A program made the translations under genes and the position numbers. Under the pieces are notes generated by a model, which made no database searches, was not told the DNA's origin, and saw only the letters and a program-made list of their open reading frames with translations. This document shows positions 1 through 9,305 of a stretch of DNA of 64,000 bases, piece by piece. This DNA comes from Candidatus Gastranaerophilales bacterium (GTDB taxonomy: Bacteria; Cyanobacteriota; Vampirovibrionia; Gastranaerophilales; Gastranaerophilaceae), in NCBI GenBank assembly GCA_944322885.1, contig CALUQH010000003.1, positions 1 to 64,000 on the forward strand. Direction: 5' to 3'. Within the stretch, counting starts at the first letter, position 1. Each line of letters opens with the position of its first letter.

Positions 1-2
1 AG

Positions 3-1646
3 AACAGCGGGTTATTATTAGGCAGTTTAGCGAGCGGGAATCTAGGTAGTAATGCAATTGCATTTGGTTTAAATACCCGTGCATCTAACAATAATACAAC
101 AGCTGTAGGTGTAAATTCCACTGCAACCGGAAGTGATTCTACATCTTTAGGGAGTTCATCTGTCGCCTCAGGCATTCAATCAAGCGCCATAGGTTATAGT
201 GCAGGGGCTTCTGGTAATTATTCTCAAGCTTTTGGCGATGAGGCATTAGCCGGAGCCGAAGGGACAATTGCAATCGGCTCCCAATCATCCTCAACAACTG
301 CTTCCGGTATATCAATCGGTATGCAGTCCTCATCAACGAATACAGATGCAATTGCTATAGGCAAATTATCCGAAGCTTCTGGTTATCAGTCAACCGTTTT
401 GGGATCTGGTTCAATTGCCAGCGGGGCTGACACAACAGCTGTAGGTAATACCTCAAAAGCGACAAACAGTTTTGCCAGTGCTTTCGGCTATGCATCAGAG
501 GCATCTGGTTTGAATTCAACCGCTCTGGGAGCGAGTGCAAAGTCCAGTGGCATTTATTCTATCACGTTGGGTTATAATTCTATAGCTACCAATAACTATT
601 CCGTAGTCTTAGGGGCTAATTCGACAGCTTCTGGTAACTATTCTACAGCCTTAGGTGCCTATGCTGAAGCTTCCGGTCTAAAGTCTGTCGCTTTAGCGGG
701 CTCAGCTTCAGGTAGTGGTTCTACTGCCTTGGGTTCGAATTCAGAAGCTTCCGGAGATGGTTCTACTGCCTTGGGTTCGAGTTCAGAAGCTTCTGGTCCC
801 TATTCTACGGCTGTTGGCGATTATGCGAAGGCTTTTGGTTCAAACAATGTAGCGATTGGATATAATGCTTGCCAAGCTGTTGCAGGTTCAAATAAAGTAT
901 GTATTGGTGCAAATTCCGGTCCGAGATCTGGTTCTTCGTGGGCATCCTCGAGTGATGCAGAAGAACGTATATTTATAGGCGGCAAATCTAAATTTAATAA
1001 TGGTGCAGCTGTATTGGAAATTCATAATTTATCCAGTAATTCTCTTAGCGGTTTAGCAGATAATAATGATACATCAGTTGTTATAAACGGAAACCTTATA
1101 GTTAGAGGTAATACTTTTTTGACAACAAGAGAAAAGGATTCGCAAAGTTCCATTTCAAGTAACCGTCTTTCTCTTATAGAACGTAAAGATGAGGATATCC
1201 GCAAATCTCATAATGTTAATGATAAATGGATCACTTTTTGGAACAGTCTCCATTTGTATTATTCTGACCGCCGATTAAAATATGTCGGTAAAGAAAGCAC
1301 TTCGGGCTTAGATAAAATCCGTGAGTTAAAAGTATTCAACTTTACCTTTAAAAAAGATGAAAATAAAACTCCACATGTTGGCGTAATCGCACAGGATTTA
1401 CAAAAAGTCTTTCCCGAAGCTGTAAGTAAAGCTGCAGACGGTTTCTTGAAAATTCGTTTTGAAGATATGTTCTATGCAATGATAAATGCAATCAAAGAAC
1501 TTGATTCACGTGTTACAACTCTTGAACAAGAAAATCAACAGTTAAAAGAGATTCTGAAACAAGTTCAGGATGACAATAGACAGCTTCAAAATGACAATAA
1601 GAAACTTGATGCCCGCTTAAAAACTCTTGAAGCAAAGATAAAATAA
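3..1646 (+). CDS. YadA-like head-repeat surface protein with C-terminal peptidase S74 (auto-chaperone) domain, 5' end missing
   Basis: The reading frame is open from the left edge, so the gene starts outside the window; 547 residues are visible. The first ~300 are tandem ~14-residue repeats of the type SxAxGxxSxALGxxA, the left-handed beta-roll of YadA/Hia trimeric adhesin heads. Near the C-terminus lies a peptidase S74 intramolecular chaperone domain: the SDRRLK motif (Ser codon 1263-1265, Lys codon 1278-1280, spaced i+5 like the Ser-Lys dyad of endosialidase tailspikes), then HVGVIAQDLQKVFPEAV, then a coiled coil of about 45 residues. In characterised S74 proteins this domain trimerises the fibre and cleaves itself off. 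No YadA membrane anchor or sortase motif follows, so attachment to the cell is unknown. The family call is firm; adhesin function is inferred. Confidence 0.85.
   Translation, partial: NSGLLLGSLASGNLGSNAIAFGLNTRASNNNTTAVGVNSTATGSDSTSLGSSSVASGIQSSAIGYSAGASGNYSQAFGDEALAGAEGTIAIGSQSSSTTASGISIGMQSSSTNTDAIAIGKLSEASGYQSTVLGSGSIASGADTTAVGNTSKATNSFASAFGYASEASGLNSTALGASAKSSGIYSITLGYNSIATNNYSVVLGANSTASGNYSTALGAYAEASGLKSVALAGSASGSGSTALGSNSEASGDGSTALGSSSEASGPYSTAVGDYAKAFGSNNVAIGYNACQAVAGSNKVCIGANSGPRSGSSWASSSDAEERIFIGGKSKFNNGAAVLEIHNLSSNSLSGLADNNDTSVVINGNLIVRGNTFLTTREKDSQSSISSNRLSLIERKDEDIRKSHNVNDKWITFWNSLHLYYSDRRLKYVGKESTSGLDKIRELKVFNFTFKKDENKTPHVGVIAQDLQKVFPEAVSKAADGFLKIRFEDMFYAMINAIKELDSRVTTLEQENQQLKEILKQVQDDNRQLQNDNKKLDARLKTLEAKIK
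717..798 (+). repeat. Near-identical 42-nt tandem repeat inside the adhesin head
   Basis: Two copies of a 39-nt segment (717-755 and 759-797), separated by one codon, differ at only a few positions. Both encode GSTALGSxSEASG. Nucleotide-level identity above the general protein repeat suggests a recent in-frame duplication, and unequal recombination here could change head length. Confidence 0.75.
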
Positions 1647-1700
1647 GTTTGTTTATTCAGAATAAACGGCCGTAATTCGGCTCGTTTACTTTCATTCCTT

Positions 1701-1727
1701 CCCGCATAGAATAGTGCGGGTTTTCTT
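1701..1727 (+). terminator. Rho-independent terminator of the S74 protein gene
   Basis: A CCCGCA/TGCGGG stem closes an 8-nt loop and is followed by TTTTCTTT, about 55 nt after the stop codon. Confidence 0.75.
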
Positions 1728-1740
1728 TACCTCATAAAAC

Positions 1741-1768
1741 TTGCACAAATTCTTGTTTGAAGTATGAT
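1741..1768 (+). promoter_or_regulatory. Probable sigma-70-type promoter of tig
   Basis: TTGCAC (1741-1746) and TATGAT (1763-1768) are separated by 16 nt, upstream of tig and downstream of the previous terminator. Confidence 0.45.
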
Positions 1769-1804
1769 TAATATATATGTATTAATTAATATAAGGATAA
1801 AGAT

Positions 1805-3097
1805 ATGAAAGTTACTTTAGAAAAAGAAAAAGAAAATGTTGTTAAATTAAATATTACAATTCCTGCAAAAGATGCAGCTGATGCATATAACAATGCAGTA
1901 AGAAAAATTTCCCAGTATGTAAATATTGACGGGTTCAGAAAGGGTAAAGCTCCGCGTTCAGTTGTTGAAAGACACGTAGGAACTGAAAGAATCAAGCAGG
2001 AAGCTATTGAAAATCTTATGCCTAAAGCTATTAATCAGGCAGTTGTTGATAATAAACTTGATTTAGTTGCTCAGCCTTATATCACATCTTATAACTTTAA
2101 CATGGGAGAAGATTTAACAGTAACGGCAAAAGCTGAATTGAGACCTGAAGTTACACTAGGGCAATATAAAGGTTTGAAATTAGAAGTTAAAGATTCGCCT
2201 GTTGTTGAAGATGCTATGCAGAAATCTATTGATAATCTTTTGAACCAGTATGCTACTCAGGAAACAGTTATTGACAGAGCAACCAAGGATAGTGATATTG
2301 CCGTAATTGATTTTGAAGGTTTTTGCAACGGCGAAAAAATTCAGGGCGGAGATGCAAAAAATTATCCGCTTGATTTGGCTCATTCAAACTTTATTCCCGG
2401 ATTTGCCGAACAAATTGTCGGTAAAAATTTGAATGATGAATTTGATATTAAAGTTACTTTCCCTGAAAATTACCATGATGAAAAATTAAAGGGACAACCT
2501 GCAACATTCAAAATTAAAGTTAATGAGATTAAAGAAAGAAAACTCCCCGAGCTTAATGATGAATTTGCTCAAAAGGTAGGCCCTTTCAAAACGGTTGATG
2601 ATTTGAAAGCAGATATTCAGAAATATCTTGACACTCAAAGAGAAAGAACAAATAAACAAAATTCTGAAAATGAAGTGTTTAAAGCTGTTATTGATGCTTC
2701 AAGTGTAGACATACCTGAAACAATGATTGAAAGGGAAGTTGCTTCTTTAAAAGAAGAATATAAGCAAAGACTTGCAGCTCAGGGAATTACCTGGGAAACT
2801 CTTGTTAAATCACAGGGTGAAGATGAATTGACTAAAAATCTTCATGAAGATGCTAAAACAAGAATTAAAAATTCTCTTGTTATTGACAAAATTGCCAAAG
2901 AAGAAAATATTAAGCTTGAATCTAAAGATATTGAAGCAAAATTTGCACAACTAGGAGCTATGTATGGCTTGAAACCTCAGGATTTGATTAAACAATTGGG
3001 TAAAAGTCCGGAAGCTTTGACTTCAATTTCTCAACAGGCACTTAATGACAAAGTGAGAGATTTCTTAATTCAAAATAATACGGTTGAAATTAAGTAA
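1805..3097 (+). CDS. tig: Trigger factor, ribosome-associated chaperone/peptidyl-prolyl isomerase
   Basis: 430 residues, the normal length. The N-terminal ribosome-binding domain carries the signature GFRKGKAPR near residue 41. A central FKBP-type PPIase domain follows (about residues 155-245, with VIDFEGFCNGEKI and FIPGFAEQIVG), then the helical C-terminal chaperone domain. An AAGGATAAAGAT Shine-Dalgarno region precedes the ATG. Trigger factor binds nascent chains at the tunnel exit. It stands directly before clpP and clpX, a common bacterial order that links folding and proteolysis. Confidence 0.97.
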   Translation: MKVTLEKEKENVVKLNITIPAKDAADAYNNAVRKISQYVNIDGFRKGKAPRSVVERHVGTERIKQEAIENLMPKAINQAVVDNKLDLVAQPYITSYNFNMGEDLTVTAKAELRPEVTLGQYKGLKLEVKDSPVVEDAMQKSIDNLLNQYATQETVIDRATKDSDIAVIDFEGFCNGEKIQGGDAKNYPLDLAHSNFIPGFAEQIVGKNLNDEFDIKVTFPENYHDEKLKGQPATFKIKVNEIKERKLPELNDEFAQKVGPFKTVDDLKADIQKYLDTQRERTNKQNSENEVFKAVIDASSVDIPETMIEREVASLKEEYKQRLAAQGITWETLVKSQGEDELTKNLHEDAKTRIKNSLVIDKIAKEENIKLESKDIEAKFAQLGAMYGLKPQDLIKQLGKSPEALTSISQQALNDKVRDFLIQNNTVEIK

Positions 3098-3194
3098 TTT
3101 AAAATCTAATATATGTGCCTGATTTATTTCGGGCACATCTTTGCTATTTTATATTTATAGTTTATAATTTAATTGTTAAAGAAAGGATAAAAAG

Positions 3195-3785
3195 ATGAGC
3201 TTTGTACCTGTAGTAATTGAACAATCAAGCAGAGGTGAACGTTCTTTTGATATTTTTTCAAGATTATTGAGAGAAAGAATTATTTTCTTAGGCACACCAA
3301 TTGATGATATGGTTGCAAATTTGGTTGTAGCACAGTTGTTGTTGTTGGACAGTGAAAATCCTGAAAAAGATATCATGCTTTATATAAACAGCCCTGGCGG
3401 AAGTGTTACGGCCGGTTTTGCTATTTATGATACAATGCAGCATATCAGAGCTGATGTTTCAACTATTTGTTTAGGTCAGGCTGCTTCTATGGGGGCATTT
3501 CTTTTATCTTCCGGTGCGAAAGGTAAACGTATGGCTCTCCCTCATTCAAGAGTATTAATCCACCAGCCATTGGGCGGTGCACAGGGTCAGGCAACGGATA
3601 TAGAAATTCAGGCCGCTGAAATTATCAGAATTAAAAAATCATTGAATGAAATTTTGGCTGCTAACACAGGCCAGTCAATTAAAAAGATTGAAAAAGATAC
3701 AGATCGTGACTATATCATGACTCCGGCTGAAGCTTTAGAATACGGTATGATTGATAAAGTTATTTCAAGAGATGCAATCAAGTAA
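3195..3785 (+). CDS. clpP: ATP-dependent Clp protease proteolytic subunit
   Basis: 196 residues with the full catalytic triad at canonical numbering: Ser98 (QAASMG), His123 (RVLIHQP) and Asp172 (TDRDYIM). The start is supported by AAAGGAT 8 nt before the ATG. There is no obvious propeptide. ClpP forms a double heptameric barrel that degrades substrates unfolded by ClpX, encoded just downstream. It probably shares transcripts with clpX, although a hairpin lies between the two genes. Confidence 0.98.
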   Translation: MSFVPVVIEQSSRGERSFDIFSRLLRERIIFLGTPIDDMVANLVVAQLLLLDSENPEKDIMLYINSPGGSVTAGFAIYDTMQHIRADVSTICLGQAASMGAFLLSSGAKGKRMALPHSRVLIHQPLGGAQGQATDIEIQAAEIIRIKKSLNEILAANTGQSIKKIEKDTDRDYIMTPAEALEYGMIDKVISRDAIK

Positions 3786-3798
3786 TAAAGAAAGGATT

Positions 3799-3829
3799 AG
3801 CTTACGATAGGTTTTCACCTTCGTAAGCT
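3799..3829 (+). other. Perfect 9-bp stem-loop between clpP and clpX
   Basis: AGCTTACGA (3799-3807) pairs exactly with TCGTAAGCT (3821-3829); an inner AGG/CCT extends the stem after a one-base bulge. No U-run follows, so it does not look like a standard terminator. It ends 12 nt before the clpX ATG and could affect clpX translation initiation or be an RNA processing site. Confidence 0.6.
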
Positions 3830-3841
3830 TTGGTATAAAAG

Positions 3842-5143
3842 ATGGTAAAACATGATGACAGCAGATTAAAATGTTCATTTTGCGGTAAATCTCAAGATCA
3901 GGTAAAAAAATTAATTGCCGGTCCTGAGGTTTATATATGTGATGAATGTGTTGATTTGTGTAATCAAATATTAGATGAAGAATTTTTTGAAAATAAGGAA
4001 AAGGAAACTGGTGACGGTGATAATTCTGCTGAAGAAAAACCTATTCCAAAACCGCACGAAATCAAGGCTTATCTTGATCAGTATATTGTAGGTCAGGATG
4101 ATGCAAAAAAAGTGTTGTCAGTTGCTGTTTATAATCATTATAAGAGATTAAAGCACAATAAAGATAACGATAAGGATTCAGTTGAAATTCAAAAATCAAA
4201 TATTCTTCTTGTCGGGCCTACCGGTTCCGGTAAAACCCTTCTTGCTCAGACTCTTGCAAAAATGCTTGATGTTCCTTTTGCTGTCGCTGATGCCACTACC
4301 TTAACAGAGGCAGGCTATGTAGGCGATGACGTCGAAAATATTTTGTTAAGACTGTATCAGAATGCCGAATTTGATTCTGCTAAGGCTGAGCGCGGTATTA
4401 TTTATATAGATGAAATTGACAAAATTTCCAGAAAATCTGAAAATACTTCAATTACAAGAGATGTTTCCGGAGAAGGTGTTCAGCAGGCTTTGTTAAAAAT
4501 GATTGAAGGTACTGTTGCACATGTTCCTCCTCAGGGCGGCAGAAAACATCCGCATCAGGAATTCATTGAAATTGATACAAAAAATATTCTGTTTATAGTC
4601 GGCGGTGCCTTTGTCGGTTTGGAGAAAATAGTTGAACGCAGGGCAGGTGAAGGAACCTCTGTCGGATTCGGTGCAAAGGCTCCTATGACTCAGATTGAAA
4701 AAGAGGCAGCTGCTGCGCGAATGTTGAAAAAACTTCAGCCGGAAGATTTGTTGAAATTCGGTATGATTCCTGAGTTCATCGGTCGTGTTCCTGTTTATGC
4801 TGTTCTTGATCAACTGAATGAAAAAACATTAAAAATGATTTTAACAGAACCGAAAAACGCTGTATTAAAGCAGTATCAAGCCCTGTTAGAAATGGACGGA
4901 GTTGATTTGGAATTTGAACCGGAAGCCATAGATTTGATTGCACAGGAAGCAATTAAACGTAAGACAGGTGCTCGTGCGCTGCGTTCAATTGTTGAGGAAA
5001 TCATGCTTGATGTTATGTATGATGTGCCTACAAAAGGCGATGTAACTAAATTTGTTGTTACGGCTGATATGGTAAAAAACAGGAAAAACGCTGAGGTTGT
5101 GCAGCTTCCTACTCAGAACCACGATAAAGAAATTACAGCATAA
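3842..5143 (+). CDS. clpX: ClpX unfoldase, ATPase subunit of ClpXP
   Basis: 433 residues. The N-terminal zinc-binding domain has CSFCGK and ICDECVDLC (four Cys, residues 11-38). The AAA+ module follows: Walker A GPTGSGKT, pore loop GYVGDD, Walker B YIDEIDKI and sensor-2 GARALRS. This is full length for ClpX. It recognises and threads substrates into ClpP. The leader is unusual: a hairpin ends 12 nt before the ATG and the ribosome site is weak (GGTATAAAAG). Confidence 0.98.
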   Translation: MVKHDDSRLKCSFCGKSQDQVKKLIAGPEVYICDECVDLCNQILDEEFFENKEKETGDGDNSAEEKPIPKPHEIKAYLDQYIVGQDDAKKVLSVAVYNHYKRLKHNKDNDKDSVEIQKSNILLVGPTGSGKTLLAQTLAKMLDVPFAVADATTLTEAGYVGDDVENILLRLYQNAEFDSAKAERGIIYIDEIDKISRKSENTSITRDVSGEGVQQALLKMIEGTVAHVPPQGGRKHPHQEFIEIDTKNILFIVGGAFVGLEKIVERRAGEGTSVGFGAKAPMTQIEKEAAAARMLKKLQPEDLLKFGMIPEFIGRVPVYAVLDQLNEKTLKMILTEPKNAVLKQYQALLEMDGVDLEFEPEAIDLIAQEAIKRKTGARALRSIVEEIMLDVMYDVPTKGDVTKFVVTADMVKNRKNAEVVQLPTQNHDKEITA

Positions 5144-5156
5144 TAAAATAAATTTA

Positions 5157-5183
5157 AAAGCGGATTAAAAATCCGCTTTTTTT
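5157..5183 (+). terminator. Rho-independent terminator of the clpP-clpX unit
   Basis: AAAGCGGAT/ATCCGCTTT, a 9-bp stem with a 5-nt loop, runs into a T-tract 13 nt after the clpX stop. Confidence 0.9.
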
Positions 5184-5239
5184 ACGAAATTTTGCTTAAC
5201 ATATTTGTAAAATGTGTGTATTTATGAAAAAATATATTT

Positions 5240-8089
5240 ATGGGGAATAGTAAAACACTTATTTTAATTGACGGACATGCACTTGCTTTCAGACAGTATT
5301 ACGCTCTTGAAAGAAGTAATATGAGAACTTCTGACGGCACTCCGACATGGGCTGTGTACGGCTTTTTTAAAGCTATATTTGATCTTTTAAAAAATAGTGA
5401 TTTAAAAGTTGATGCAATAGCTGTTGCATTTGATGTCAGTCATCATACATTCAGAACGGAAACTTACACTGAGTATAAAAGTAATCGTGAAGCAATGCCG
5501 GACAATATGCGTTCTCAAATGGAGCTCATTTATGAGGGTTTGAAAGCTTTCAATATACCAATTTACACTAAAGAAGGTTTTGAGGCTGATGATGTTATTG
5601 GAACTATATCAAGTGAAGCTTGTGCGCTTGGACATAAGGTTTTAATTCTGACAGGTGATCAGGATGCTTTCCAGCTTGTGGATAAAGACGGATGTGTTAA
5701 AGTAATACTTCCCTCAAAAGGCGAGCTTGTCGAGTATAACTGGGATAAGATTTATGAAAAATTAGGTGTATATCCTAATCAGGTTATAGACTATAAGGGC
5801 TTAAGAGGTGATATTTCCGATTGTATTCCCGGTGTAAAAGGTATTGGAGAAAAGACAGCACAAAAACTTCTTGCAAAATACGGCACATTAGATAATGTTC
5901 TTGCGGATTGCGAAAATATTCCGGAAAAATCTGTAAGAGAAAAAATTTGTGCGGGTAAGGAACAGGCAAAAATGAGCCAGTATCTCGCTACAATTGTGAG
6001 AAATCTTGATGTAAATTTCGATTTTGATAAGACAAAAGTTGAATTGCCTGAAATTTCTGTTGTGACAGAATATTTGAAAAAAATGCAGTTTTATACATTT
6101 ATTAAAAATATAAATGAGATTTTATATTCTTTTGATAAAGGTTCTGCTCCGATTGTGTCACAAAATCAAGTTGAAGGTACCTGTCAGCTTGGTATCTTTT
6201 CTGAGGTCGTTAATGAAGAAATTAACAAAGAGTCTGATTTTAACTCAGAAAATCATCTCGTTGTTGATTCTGTAGACCTTGATACGCTTGTTAAAGATTT
6301 GCAAAGACAAAAACTGGTTGCTTTTAGAGTGTATGCAAATGTAGTAAGTGCTGTACGCTCTGAAATTACGGGGTTTTCATTTTCTTATAATCCGGATATT
6401 ACTTATGATAAACGTATAAGTTTTATAGATTCAGGTGCTATATATAAGAGTTTATACATTCCGGTTAATCATTCTAATATTGAAAATCAGCTGCGTGTAA
6501 AAGATGTTCTGGAAGCTTTAAAACCGTTGTTCGAAAACGATGATGTCAAAAAGGTAACTCACAATGCTAAAAGTGCATATAATATATTGAGGTGTGCAGG
6601 TGTATTTCTCAAAGGTATAATATTTGATACAATGCTTGCAAGCTATGTAAAAGACCCGCAAAGGAATCACGAACTGGATATTCAGGCAATGGAACATTTG
6701 GGACATGCAATTATTCCTTTTGCACCTTTTGAAAAGGACAAGAAAAAACAAATTAAATTGAGTGATTCGCCTGCGGAAAGTGTATTGACTTTTACATGTG
6801 ATGAAATTGTTTCTATTCTGGAACTCGTAAAATTCTGGTCATCCGATCTAGATGAAAAAGAACTTGATATCGTTTATAATATTGAAGTTCCGTTGACATT
6901 TGTTCTTGCTGATATGGAATATGACGGAGTTTCCGTAGATGAAATGTATCTTGCTCAATTGACAGTTTTAATGAATTTGGAACTTGCACAGATTGAAGAA
7001 AAAATATTTAAACTTGCAGGGTGTAATTTTAATATTAATTCTCCGCGTCAGGTGGGTGAAGTTCTATTTGATAAAATGGGCTTGAAAGCGAAAAAGAAGC
7101 GCGGAAAGACGAATTATTCAACAAACGCTGCTGTTTTAGAGGAGCTGGCTGAGGATTATGAAATTGCTCAATTAATTCTTGATTACAGAAAATATGCAAA
7201 GCTAAAATCTACTTATACAGAAGCTTTGCCTGCTTTAATTGATATAAAAGACAGGCGTATTCATACAACCTATAACCAGACAGTAACGGCAACAGGCAGG
7301 CTTTCTTCATCAAATCCGAACTTGCAAAATATTCCTGTCAGAACAGAAGAAGGCAACAAAATAAGAAAAGCATTTGTTCCTGAGGACAGAGAAAATGCTT
7401 TAATCCTTTCTGCAGATTATTCACAGATTGAACTTCGTCTTTTAGCACATATTACTCAGGATAAACATTTGTTGGAAGCGTTTAATAACGGAATAGACGT
7501 TCATACTCTTACGGCTTCTAAAGTTTTTGATGTTCCGGTAGAGCAGGTTACAAAGGAAATGCGTTATAATTCCAAAGCTGTTAATTTCGGTATTATCTAC
7601 GGCCAGAGTAAATACGGGCTTGCAAAGGCGCTCGGTATTTCAAATGCTGAAGCGGAAGATTTTATAAATAAATATTTTGCGACATATCCGAGAGTGAAAG
7701 CATATATGGAAGGAACTGTAAAAGAGGCGGAAGAAAAAGGTTTTGTTCAGACGATTTTCGGGAGAAAACGCTATCTTGCATCTGAACTTTCAAGTTCAAA
7801 CGGAATGATTAGAGAATTTGCAAAACGTGCGGCAATTAATCAGCCGATGCAGGGCTCGGCTGCTGATTTAATGAAGATTGCCATGATAGAGTTTGCAAAC
7901 AAATTAAGGGAAAATAATCTAAAATCAAAAATGATTATTCAGGTTCATGACGAACTTGTTGTAGAAGTATTAAAAACTGAATTAGAGGATGTTAAACGGC
8001 TTGTGAAAGAGGCTATGGAATTAAATCAGCCTTTATCGGTTCCTCTCGTTGTTGATATAAGTGTAGGTGAATCATGGAAAGAACAATAA
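5240..8089 (+). CDS. polA: DNA polymerase I (5'-3' exonuclease and polymerase; proofreading site degenerate)
   Basis: 949 residues. The N-terminal FEN-like 5' nuclease domain (IDGHALAFRQYYA, FEADDVIGT, TGDQDAFQL, DYKGLRGDISDCIPGVKGIG) is intact. The family-A polymerase domain has motif A (ADYSQIELRLLAHI), motif B (RYNSKAVNFGIIYGQSKYG) and motif C (QVHDELVVE). The central 3'-5' exonuclease fold is present, but the DxE of ExoI reads AFRVYANV and the ExoII Asp region reads HNAKSAYNIL, so proofreading is predicted inactive, as in Taq and Bacillus Pol I. No clear Shine-Dalgarno precedes the ATG. The next gene overlaps its 3' end by 16 nt, suggesting coupling. Confidence 0.96.
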   Translation: MGNSKTLILIDGHALAFRQYYALERSNMRTSDGTPTWAVYGFFKAIFDLLKNSDLKVDAIAVAFDVSHHTFRTETYTEYKSNREAMPDNMRSQMELIYEGLKAFNIPIYTKEGFEADDVIGTISSEACALGHKVLILTGDQDAFQLVDKDGCVKVILPSKGELVEYNWDKIYEKLGVYPNQVIDYKGLRGDISDCIPGVKGIGEKTAQKLLAKYGTLDNVLADCENIPEKSVREKICAGKEQAKMSQYLATIVRNLDVNFDFDKTKVELPEISVVTEYLKKMQFYTFIKNINEILYSFDKGSAPIVSQNQVEGTCQLGIFSEVVNEEINKESDFNSENHLVVDSVDLDTLVKDLQRQKLVAFRVYANVVSAVRSEITGFSFSYNPDITYDKRISFIDSGAIYKSLYIPVNHSNIENQLRVKDVLEALKPLFENDDVKKVTHNAKSAYNILRCAGVFLKGIIFDTMLASYVKDPQRNHELDIQAMEHLGHAIIPFAPFEKDKKKQIKLSDSPAESVLTFTCDEIVSILELVKFWSSDLDEKELDIVYNIEVPLTFVLADMEYDGVSVDEMYLAQLTVLMNLELAQIEEKIFKLAGCNFNINSPRQVGEVLFDKMGLKAKKKRGKTNYSTNAAVLEELAEDYEIAQLILDYRKYAKLKSTYTEALPALIDIKDRRIHTTYNQTVTATGRLSSSNPNLQNIPVRTEEGNKIRKAFVPEDRENALILSADYSQIELRLLAHITQDKHLLEAFNNGIDVHTLTASKVFDVPVEQVTKEMRYNSKAVNFGIIYGQSKYGLAKALGISNAEAEDFINKYFATYPRVKAYMEGTVKEAEEKGFVQTIFGRKRYLASELSSSNGMIREFAKRAAINQPMQGSAADLMKIAMIEFANKLRENNLKSKMIIQVHDELVVEVLKTELEDVKRLVKEAMELNQPLSVPLVVDISVGESWKEQ

Positions 8090-8496
8090 AAACTTTTATT
8101 ATATCTTTTGTAATTCTTTTATCTTGTATGTTACAGGCGAAAGCTGATGATAATTTGCTTCTCAGCAATCTTATTACTCCTCAGAATGTTAATTTTAATA
8201 TTTGTACAAGAACGTATATTCTGCCTCAGGATAAATTGTTTTATATGGCTATCGCAAGTGCTAATGCTAATAATTTTGATGTTGAAGAAATTCAGTCAAA
8301 AACGGGCTATATTCTTTTTACTGCGGTAAATAAGCAGTATCTTGCCAGTATAGTGAAGGTTGATGATAAGCATTCCATGTTAAAAATTACACCGACAAAT
8401 AATAATTATTTCTTTCCGCCTGGTGTTGTTTTGAATTTCTTTAGATATATTGATTTATACGGCGCTACCCCGCTTGCAAATGTACCTAAAGCTTAA
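8074..8496 (+). CDS. Small exported protein of unknown function, translationally coupled to polA
   Basis: 140 residues. It has an N-terminal signal peptide (about residues 1-25) with a likely signal peptidase I site after QAKA; LLSC could also serve as a weak lipobox. The mature part is about 115 residues with mixed strands and no motif I recognise. The ATG lies 16 nt inside the end of polA, an unusual partner for an exported protein. Its 3' end overlaps the convergent tlyA by 4 nt. I cannot assign a function. Confidence 0.8.
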   Translation: MERTIKTFIISFVILLSCMLQAKADDNLLLSNLITPQNVNFNICTRTYILPQDKLFYMAIASANANNFDVEEIQSKTGYILFTAVNKQYLASIVKVDDKHSMLKITPTNNNYFFPPGVVLNFFRYIDLYGATPLANVPKA

Positions 8497-9305
8497 CAGT
8501 TTAAATTAGAGTGTGCTTCGTTTACTATTGATTCTACGTCAAAAAATTTCGGCTCGTTTGCTTCTGTTGATAACCAGATAAGATATTCAATATTTCCGGA
8601 AGGCCCTTTTATTGATGAATATGTAAGCCCTTGAATTGAGTAATTGAGAGTCTTGGCAAAATTTATAACATTTTCAATAACTTCTTTATGTACTTTTTTA
8701 TCTTTTACAACCCCGCCTTTTTCAACTTTTTCTTTCCCTGCTTCAAATTGAGGTTTTATAAGACAAATCATTTCGTGAAAATTGGGATTTAAAAGTTTTT
8801 TAAGATTTTCAAGAACTTTGGTTAAAGAGATAAAAGACAGGTCGCTGACGAGTAAATCAGCCAATGGTTCATTTTCCGAGTAGATGTCAGAAAACTGGCA
8901 GATTTTAAGGTTTGTTCTTTCAATTGTTTTTACACGGTTGTCAGAGCGGATTTTCCAGTCAAGCTGTCCGTATCCGACATCAACTGCGTATACAAATTTG
9001 GCGCCGTTTTGTAAAAGACAGTCCGTAAATCCGCCTGTTGATGCGCCGGCATCAAAGCAAATTCTATCTTTTACACTAAAATTAAATGCATCAAGGGCTT
9101 TTTTTAGCTTAAAACCGCCTCTTGAAACGTAAGGCATAGATTTAACAACTATATCATATTCCTTTGAAGGGTTAATTTGAAAACCGGCTTTTGTAATATA
9201 TTCATCATTGATTTTTACGTGTCCTGCAAGAATAGCGGCCGATGCTTTACTTTTTGTTTCAAAGTATCCAAGATCCGTCAGATATTTGTCAAGGCGTTCT
9301 TTCAT
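8493..9305 (-). CDS. tlyA: TlyA-family rRNA 2'-O-methyltransferase (S4 plus FtsJ-like domains)
   Basis: 270 residues. An S4 RNA-binding domain (residues ~1-60, MKERLDKYLTDLGYFETKSKA) is followed by a Rossmann methyltransferase domain with SAM motif FDAGASTGGFTDCLL and AVDVGYGQLDW. Known TlyA proteins methylate 16S/23S rRNA and are often misannotated as hemolysins. The start codon overlaps the tatD stop by 4 nt (ATGA), so the two are co-translated. The exact target nucleotide cannot be told from sequence. Confidence 0.93.
   Translation of the reverse strand: MKERLDKYLTDLGYFETKSKASAAILAGHVKINDEYITKAGFQINPSKEYDIVVKSMPYVSRGGFKLKKALDAFNFSVKDRICFDAGASTGGFTDCLLQNGAKFVYAVDVGYGQLDWKIRSDNRVKTIERTNLKICQFSDIYSENEPLADLLVSDLSFISLTKVLENLKKLLNPNFHEMICLIKPQFEAGKEKVEKGGVVKDKKVHKEVIENVINFAKTLNYSIQGLTYSSIKGPSGNIEYLIWLSTEANEPKFFDVESIVNEAHSNLNC

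Noticed and set aside
321-1646. Adhesin gene beginning at ATG 321
   Set aside because: The frame is open to base 3 with continuing head repeats, so this Met is internal.
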